Of a DNA stretch of 64,000 nt, positions 63,764 to 64,000 are shown in pieces (within the stretch, counting starts at the first letter, position 1; each line of letters starts with the position of its first letter). The translations under genes were made by a program, and so were the position numbers. The notes beneath the pieces are model-generated. The model was given only the letters and a program-made list of their open reading frames with translations, ran no database searches and was not told where the DNA came from. The DNA is from Lachnospiraceae bacterium (GTDB lineage Bacteria > Bacillota > Clostridia > Lachnospirales > Lachnospiraceae): contig JAEERY010000070.1 of NCBI GenBank assembly GCA_016286035.1, forward strand, positions 1-64,000, read 5' to 3'.

Positions 63764-63794
63764 AAGCCCGTTCCAGTGTTTGGAACAGGCTTTT
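63764..63794. terminator. Hairpin between the YjdI-YjdJ gene and the partial gene at the right edge
   Basis: AAGCC-C-GTTCCA (63764-63775) pairs with TGGAAC-A-GGCTT (63781-63792) with one mismatch and a 5-nt loop. TTTT follows on the plus strand and AGTTT on the minus strand. It probably ends the partial minus-strand gene. Confidence 0.55.
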
Positions 63795-63813
63795 GACCAT
63801 TATCTGTATATAA

Positions 63814-64000
63814 TTATGGCTTCATATCCTTAAGTGCCTGCATCAGTTCAAGATCCGACTGCATCACTTTCATATTTGCCGTAATGGGATCTTCTCCCGG
63901 TCTTGTGACCGTGATCTCTATAATTGATCCTTCAGGTATTCCACCCTTGATCACAAGTTCAATAAAGCTGGCAAACTTGGGATGGTTATTCTTAAAAGTG
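63814..64000 (-). CDS. Partial gene, C-terminal 61 residues of an unrecognised protein
   Basis: An open minus-strand frame enters from the right edge (first full codon at 63999-63997) and ends at TAA 63814-63816. The visible end contains NHPKFASFIELVIKGGIPEG, EITVTRPGEDPI and MKVMQSDLELMQALKDMKP. Codon use is like its neighbours and a terminator follows, so it is a real gene cut by the window. I do not recognise the family; it has no membrane segment in this part. Confidence 0.65.
   Translation of the reverse strand, partial: TFKNNHPKFASFIELVIKGGIPEGSIIEITVTRPGEDPITANMKVMQSDLELMQALKDMKP

Noticed and set aside
1-64000. Insertion sequences, prophage genes, toxin-antitoxin pairs, restriction or anti-phage systems
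   Set aside because: No transposase, integrase, terminal repeats, nuclease-methylase pair or other defence signature was seen; the accessory part is a surface-glycan locus.
1-64000. tRNA or rRNA genes
   Set aside because: No cloverleaf-like segment or rRNA signature noticed in the intergenic gaps, most of which are under 100 bp.

Overview
The window is about 40% GC and reads as chromosome of an anaerobic Clostridia bacterium, most likely family Lachnospiraceae. The evidence is the gene content (DUF5711, DUF4317, CvpA and YgjV-type proteins, an archaeal-type ProS, a dnaX-ybaB-recR block) and strong AGGAGG-type ribosome binding sites. Genus is not certain. A rumen or gut non-sporeformer such as Butyrivibrio or Pseudobutyrivibrio would fit, because the rqcP-divIC-tilS-hpt-ftsH block lacks the sporulation genes usually embedded in it. 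Nearly all genes lie on the minus strand. I see no rRNA, tRNA, CRISPR array, insertion sequence or prophage.

Layout. 0.3-1.3 kb: a membrane-anchored XRE regulator on the plus strand. 1.4-8.0 kb: a minus-strand run pfk, dnaX, ybaB, recR, galM, DUF5711, cvpA, ygjV. 8.1-15.4 kb: a probable operon moxR, DUF58, a TgpA-like membrane protein without its transglutaminase domain, DUF4317, murL and a MurD2-type ligase. The last two point to the alternative route for D-Glu in peptidoglycan, in which L-Glu is ligated and then epimerised. 15.5-19.7 kb: an AraC-type regulator divergent from an ABC-2 exporter (ATPase plus two permeases), then a GNAT.

19.7-45.2 kb is a large surface-polysaccharide and glycan locus. 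It holds pseB/pseC/pseG and a PglK-like ABC flippase under their own promoter. Upstream of them are a NodB deacetylase, glycosyltransferases and an EpsG-type polymerase. Next come a small membrane protein, a Wzz-like co-polymerase with a degenerate kinase tail, GtrB, a DUF6077-like protein apparently split in two, a CLC channel lacking both coupling glutamates, the GDP-L-fucose set (manC, fcl, gmd) and a large GT-C-like membrane protein. A divergent MBOAT/SGNH pair closes the locus and probably O-acylates the glycan.

45.2-64 kb is mainly housekeeping: trkH/trkA, an RsmF-like methyltransferase, ftsH-hpt-tilS, divIC, rqcP, HU, a PEGA lipoprotein, cca, ackA, proS, a zinc-ribbon membrane protein, a lipoprotein, an RluA-type pseudouridine synthase, a PHP phosphoesterase, a YjdI-YjdJ fusion and a partial gene at the right edge. 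The gap between ftsH and rsmF holds a good candidate for an undescribed ~90-nt small RNA with exposed C-rich motifs.

Most promoter calls are matches to the sigma-A consensus read by eye. Function assignments are from recognisable motifs, without any database search.
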